Program-made: the position numbers and the translations under genes
In this document: positions 58,768 through 64,000 of the stretch, in pieces
How positions within the stretch are numbered: position 1 is the stretch's first letter
How the letters are laid out: each line of letters begins with the position of its first letter
Assembly (NCBI GenBank): GCA_013368315.1
Contig: JAACJM010000170.1
Span: 62,001 to 126,000 of the forward strand
Direction: 5' to 3'
DNA from: Tetrapyrgos nigripes
Taxonomy: Eukaryota; Basidiomycota; Agaricomycetes; Agaricales; Campanellaceae
Length of the DNA: 64,000 bases
Notes under the pieces: generated by a model
Told to the model about the DNA's origin: nothing
Databases searched by the model: none
Seen by the model: only the letters and a program-made list of their open reading frames with translations

Positions 58768-61482
58768 TTTTCTTGATTAGTCGTTGTCCAGCTCTCTTTC
58801 TCTTGTCTTTCTCGTTGCACGCCCCTGCTCTCGTTGCTCTGCCACGTCCATCGTCCATCTCTCTATGTCTGTCCAAGTCTTGGTTCTGTGATGTCCTTGA
58901 TGCTTGTCGATGTTTTGTTGCTCTGATTCTACGCCCCGTTCCACGCCTTCGTTATGAAACTGTTGCATATGTAGGCCACCCGTCCTTTTTACCTTAGTTT
59001 TTTTCTTCGTTAATCACTTTCAACCACCATCCATCCACAACGACGATAACGATCGCCACACCACTCGTTTTTAACGATTCGGAACTTCCTCATAACTTAT
59101 CATTTGACCTATTTGTTTTATCACTGTTCAACCAAAGGGAATTCGGTATTTACTGTATATCAGATTATTTTCTTTGCTTTCCTTCCTTTTTCTTTCTCCT
59201 TCGTCTCGAAATTGATTGGCTTCCCTTCATGACCACTGTACTTTATCATTCCATCCTTAATTTCACATTCCGTCAGCTATATACTTGGGGACTCTTTGCC
59301 TACATACATGGCCTTTCACTCCTTTCACGTCTTTTTTCTTATGTCTTGGCTATTGAACTCTTCTCCAAAATTCGCTTTCACTCTCCTTAAAATCTCGTCT
59401 TATGTCGACTTTGTCCCACTCCTCTCCCCCTTTACCCTCATCCCCAACTTCACCGACACTTGCAAACCAAACTCAACCTCACAAGTGAATCAGTGACGAC
59501 AATCATCACCCTTATCTTCACTCTCATCACCCAACTCACACCTTCCCTACACAAGTCGGACAAAATAACGCCACTTTCTTGTGTTATTGTTACTGTTATG
59601 GATTCTTCTCATTTCAATGTCCATATTTGATTCTCAGTATATCCTCCTAACATTTTTTGGGTACTGGGACAAAGTATTCTGTACAATCGCGGACACGGGC
59701 ATACATACAACTCATCCACATCCACTCTTACATCCATCCATTCATCCATACATCACACATACTTCGGAACCCGGAACTCAAACCCACAGTGGATTGGAAT
59801 ACGTATACAGCAGATGTCGTCGTCGACTAACTGCACGCGTACATGCGTTTTACAGTTGTACATACCTTGATTGTACATCTATACTGTAATACTACATATA
59901 TGCCTCACTTTCCCTTTTCAAGTGGAGGATGGATGTATACAGGTTGAGGACACTACATTTTTAGCTGCATACTCACGTGTAGAGCTTTGCTTTCTCTGAT
60001 GAGCTCAAATTTGGGGTACAACACCGGCCTGCGCAGCGATCGCCAACTTCCAAGTCATCGATATCAGAGACGGGTCACGGAGGCAGACACGATGGATTGT
60101 TGCGATCGTTCATCGACATCCGATCAACCAACATAAAATTTGTAGAGGATCGGCGCGGCACAGGTTACAACAGAACTTTATAGATATCTCTGTATCTAGG
60201 CTGCGATGCCAAATTGGGGTCTCCAAGATCACCCAATCACTTTATAAGTTTAGACAGAGCGCTAGTGGGAGACGGGGATTTGGGCGCCGACTTGCACTTT
60301 TACAAGACATGAGGTAGGAACCAACTATAGGGAAAGGAATTAATCTGATGGGTGCAGTGCAATTCGCAATGGAGCGTCGGGATGAGTGGCTTTGATACGT
60401 TGGGGTAAATTATTTTCATTGAGGCGGAGAACGACCATCCGCAGTCATACAGAATCAATAATGTGCTGAAGGACAAGTGTAGACTTCCTGAGGGACAACC
60501 AATGGATCCTCTGAACTCCGTTGGAGCGTCGGAGGATGATCCCATGAAGCTCGCAAATTTGAGAAGTATCCGAGACCGAAGCTGAGCCACATATGAACCT
60601 AGACTGCGCAACGGGTGGTAGAAAAACGACGAACGTCGCAGACGAGTTGAAAATATTGCAATTGCTCGCTAGATATTCAGCTCGATGAAAGCTATACTAA
60701 AGACGACGGAGACCTGGGATCCGAGTCCACTGGGTGTGATGCGTCCAGAGGCGTCCAGTTGGACATTCGAGCAATTGTCCGTGCAGGCCCCAGGGAAAAC
60801 TCAGGACTCAAAGAAGCATACGGCGTCTCTTGGCTCTCTCAGCCTCCCTGTAGTTTCATCATTTGCAGCCAGTCCAACTAGGGGTCCTGTCCGACGGCGA
60901 TGTCTTGCAGATCGTCGACATCATTGTCAAGGTACCATATCTTCGTATTAAGACAGCGGTAATGGAGCGATGCCGTTTCAACTTGGTCTTTTACCTCGTT
61001 TTGTCCATCGTTGCAATCCAAAAAGTTCTCAGAAACATCGATCAGAAATCTAGAGAGTTGATTAGTGATGCTCCTATGCCTACGGAGCTACACGTCGTAT
61101 TGAGAAACGGAGTGGTCAACCCTTGATTTTTGTCGCACTGTTTCTTTAAATTGACCAAGTTGCATGTTCTCGATGACAGCACCGTTGATTTGATTCTTGG
61201 ATTCTTGAAAGATACTACGATCTCAGCTGCCTGAGCTCGGATCGGAAAGGGACGCCACCAGAAAGCCTCGCCAACTGGGACGTTTTTTCATGGCAATCAA
61301 GCAAGCTGTACTTGAGACCCCCGCTTCTCAAACTTCAAGGATTATTTTCCGAAGGAGGTGTCTGGGAGATGTCAACGATGGAAATACTAATAGTTGGATG
61401 ACTCACCCACCGGACCGCATGGTCTGCACGTAGTGAAGTGCTTTAGCCTTTCAGTTTTTCAATCTTCTCCTTCATCTCCAGA
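58768..61482. other. 2.7 kb intergenic, no supported gene
   Basis: 58.8-59.9 kb is pyrimidine-rich 3' flank of the bHLH gene, with a long stretch of CT and CCATCC/CATACA motifs. A plus frame at 60863-61126 (QIVDIIVKVPYLRIKTAVM) looks protein-like but has no recognisable family. A minus frame at 60611-60300 likewise has no domain. The final 200 bp are the presumed promoter of the HD-domain gene. Confidence 0.3.
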
Positions 61483-62470
61483 ATGTATCCCAATGCAGAT
61501 GAAAAGGTCTACATTGACGAAGCGGAGAAGCTGATGGTAGAAACGATGGCAAGATACGACCCTTCGCATGACGCGTATCATGGCGAGTACAAAGCACATG
61601 ACCGCGATGATGTTCTAAAGCAACCCCCTCAGTCCAACGCGTTCGAAAGACTGCTCTGGCTCTTGCTAAGGCCGTACCGTCCAAGCCTGACCTTTTGACG
61701 GTGGAACTAGGTGCGTAGCACGTCTTCTCGCTACCGTTTGAAGCAGATCGATAATGAAAGCGGCGCATATAGCTGCCCTCTTGCATGACATACTGGACAA
61801 AAAATATGCTTCACCAGAACAAGCTGCAAATCCCTACACCTTCTTTCTTCCTTTCTTCACTTCGGTTGCGGAGAAGTCTGGTATAGATCTCGTCAAAGAT
61901 GGCCGAGCACGTCAAATAGCGGAGATTGTCGATAACGTCTCGTGGACGACGGAGAAGAAGCTCAGAGCCAAAGGAGAATGGGGTAAATGGCATGATGAAT
62001 GCGTGGAATTGCATTGTGTCCAGGACGCAGACAGGTTAGATGCTATTGGTGCATTCGGTGAGCTGAAAGCTCTTCTGAAAAGTTGTTTTGAATGTCTGAC
62101 CGTAGTGACGGTCAAATGTTAGGCGTCTTGCGATGCGCTGCGTTTAGTGCCTCTAAAAACTAGTTGCGTTCTCAGATTTTGAGTTTCATACTGCTAATGG
62201 AAACGTGTTCTATGAACAGCCCTTTGCATGTTCCTAACGACGATCCGGCTTTAGAGGTTTCGGCGATGCAACATTTCGAGGACAAACTGGTTCATATTAA
62301 AGACAGGCTGAAGACGAAGCCTGGTAAAACACTCGGTGAGAGGAAACACCAGGTGGTACGTGTCCCAATCATCTACTATTCTTAATCTTTATTCTCTTTC
62401 TTTCTAGCTGTTAGATTTTATGAAGTCTGTTCAGGAGGAGTACGATTTATCAAACCTTCAGACGATGTAG
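61483..62470 (+). CDS. HD-domain metal-dependent phosphohydrolase (YedJ-like)
   Basis: Six exons (61483-61582, 61633-61710, 61773-62057, 62123-62162, 62220-62352, 62408-62470) encode 232 residues. Metal ligands of the HD superfamily appear in order: YH in HDAYHVQRVRK, HD in AALLHDILDKKY, and Asp in VQDADRLDAIGAFG. The pattern LLHDIxDxKY with QDADRLDAIGA places it in the YedJ-like branch, presumed to hydrolyse nucleotides or related phosphoesters; the substrate is unknown. Intron 1 is a GC-AG intron (61583-61632, donor GCGAGT). Intron 4 has a weak donor (GTTGCG). The C-terminal helical part (SAMQHFEDKLVHIKDRL) is also family-typical. Confidence 0.88.
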
Positions 62471-63713
62471 TTGACTACTGTCCCCAATTCAACCTGTTTT
62501 TCCGGGCTGTCGTGAAGCTCATCTCCGTCACTGAAGTAGATGCATTCATTCTGAAAAATACAACAAATACGATCATAGTACTGCCAATCCGTCGTCTCCC
62601 AGAATTCGGGAAAGCTACAGAAATAACTGTTAGCCCATTTCACTTTGCCCGTCGGCTTCCTTCTAATCCTGGATGTATAGTCATCTTAGAGCTGTTTTGA
62701 GAGTTCTTATCGTGGGTAGACAAGACCAAGGTTTTGAACCTTCGCTTTAAGTCTTCTCTCGCTCCAGATATCAATATCATGTAAATGGTGGGGGTTTATT
62801 CAGAAATACCCGCGGATGGCCATGGGTCTGCAAGTGGTCTCAGTCTGTTACTGTTGTCTAGCGATGTGATGTCAAAGCCTTCGATCTGGCGATAACGTCT
62901 GCTACCACTTTTCGTTGCATCCTCTCGTACATGCACAGGCTGTAATCTTCATCGGTCCTGTCCAAGAAACGTTGCGGTGACCTCGGTGGATTCAGTAATT
63001 ATTACTGCAGCCGTGCATTAAAAGATATGTAGTTAAGACAGAACATTTATATAAAAATTCGATTTCATAAACCACCGAAGACGCTGGAGATTTTCTTGTG
63101 GTGAAAGTCTGCTGGCGGTTGCTCTAACCCGCGGCAGATAGGTTTTTTTTTTTTGTGGCTTATGAACATAGAACGAGTTTAAATGACAGCGAGGGTTAAC
63201 TTTAGGAAATTCGAGTACGGAATTGGAGACATCTGAACAACACATCCGTGGGTCCCAACCTGCTTCTTTCGTAAAAACAATCGTGAGCGGCGACTCTGTG
63301 ACCTGTTTTGCAGTTGACCTAGTTCGAACCAATATTGACGAGTCGATTCGAGTTCTGCACCTCCGTGGGGCGTCGGCGAGCTTAAGAATTGTATCCGGTC
63401 TGCGAAAGTTTCATAGAGAGGAGAGAACAAAGCAGAATCACGAAACTCCGTTGCCAGAACGAGACTGGATTGCTGACACAAAAATACAAATTTCACGTTT
63501 ATCTTGCGAGTCCACAACTTTACCGTTTGATGAAGCCTACAAGTTCCTTCTGCAACTCTCTTTGCCTCCTAGTTTTCTCCAGATCATCGACACTGCGTAG
63601 GTCGTAGATGATATCACGCGTTTTACCAAAGTAGACCTGTTGGACATGAATCAATTCGTTGAAGAGCGGATAGAAACGACCCTGCGCATACTTCTTGCAG
63701 AAGGTTACGCATC
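62471..63713. other. intergenic, no supported gene
   Basis: A plus frame at 63223-63600 (FVKTIVSGDSVTCFAVDLV) and the overlapping minus frame 63517-63179 are open for over 100 codons each, but neither shows a domain or splice partner. A T-rich tract (ten T) lies at about 63146-63155. The rest shows nothing. Confidence 0.3.
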
Positions 63714-64000
63714 TTAATCTCCATCTCTTCTATCATTCTCCCGGTATTCGTTATGTGAGAAGAGCTATCTTGTATCGGCCAATCCTGCTCCGTCTGCAGA
63801 TCGCTCAGACAGGGTCGCAAATCCAAGAAGTAAATCAAAGCCACATACCTGCCGTGTCATACTACCACTGAGAGTAACTTCTCCATCACGCTTCCAGTTT
63901 TCAGGAACCTTCTTCTCGCCATTGTTATTTTTCTTCTCACTGTCAGAATTGTCTCCTTCACTTCCCTTCTTCGTGATTAATTGCAGCATGATGGTCGAAG
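63714..64000 (-). CDS. 3' end of an unidentified gene (partial)
   Basis: The frame is open to the right edge. From about 63989 it reads MLQLITKKGSEGDNSDSEKK, then a charged linker and VPENWKRDGEVTLSGSMTRQ. A 84 bp intron (63848-63765, GTATGT...GATAG) joins it to LFSHNEYRENDRRDGD and a TAA at 63714-63716. Whether the visible ATG is the start or an internal Met cannot be decided. The polypeptide is highly charged and probably disordered. No family is recognised. Confidence 0.4.

Noticed and set aside
1..64000. CRISPR arrays, rRNA genes, bacterial operons, prophage or recent bacterial transfer
   Set aside because: No spaced direct repeats, no rRNA-like sequence, and all recognised genes carry fungal spliceosomal introns or are typical fungal families.

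Overview
The window is nuclear DNA of a filamentous fungus, most likely an Agaricomycete (mushroom-forming basidiomycete). Evidence: genes are dense and cut by many 45-60 bp GT-AG introns. Several genes carry micro-exons. Other pointers are a divergent G-alpha subunit, a GANP-like Sac3, a HEN1 methyltransferase and degenerate hAT-type transposons. Nothing looks bacterial, and no CRISPR array or operon is present. Exon models were built by hand from splice sites, frame and family conservation; every model reported with a protein length closes in frame.

Left part (1-12.3 kb): the 3' end of a coiled-coil gene at the left edge and a second family member (693-3065) broken by an 862 bp hAT-like element with a perfect 8 bp target duplication. 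Then come a gene-poor 2 kb, a secreted GH92 alpha-mannosidase with 21 exons (5142-8657), an intronless F-box gene on the minus strand, a MITE, and a truncated second F-box copy.

Central housekeeping block (12.5-40.6 kb): Sac3/GANP (mRNA export), HEN1 (small-RNA methylation), V-ATPase subunit e, a cytochrome P450, the RFC clamp-loader subunit Rfc5/RFC3, a secreted class 3 lipase, a PPIL3-like cyclophilin, an atypical G-alpha, a TACO1/YebC protein, an unrecognised 213-residue protein, a KE4-type ZIP zinc transporter and a Nudix hydrolase. Two divergent gene pairs share very short intergenic regions (79 and 44 bp between start codons).

Right part (40.6-64 kb): two transcription factors, a TEA/ATTS factor (47391-49066) and a bHLH factor (57436-58767), each preceded by about 6.8 kb with no recognisable gene. 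A Tan1/THUMPD1 tRNA-acetylation factor lies between them. An HD-domain phosphohydrolase and the end of an unidentified minus-strand gene complete the window.

The genes do not form a pathway. The most interesting points are the tryptophan-rich acidic tail of HEN1 (Argonaute-hook-like), micro-exons that encode the active-site motifs of GH92 and the ZIP transporter, a G-alpha lacking the catalytic Gln, and the footprint-clean hAT insertion.
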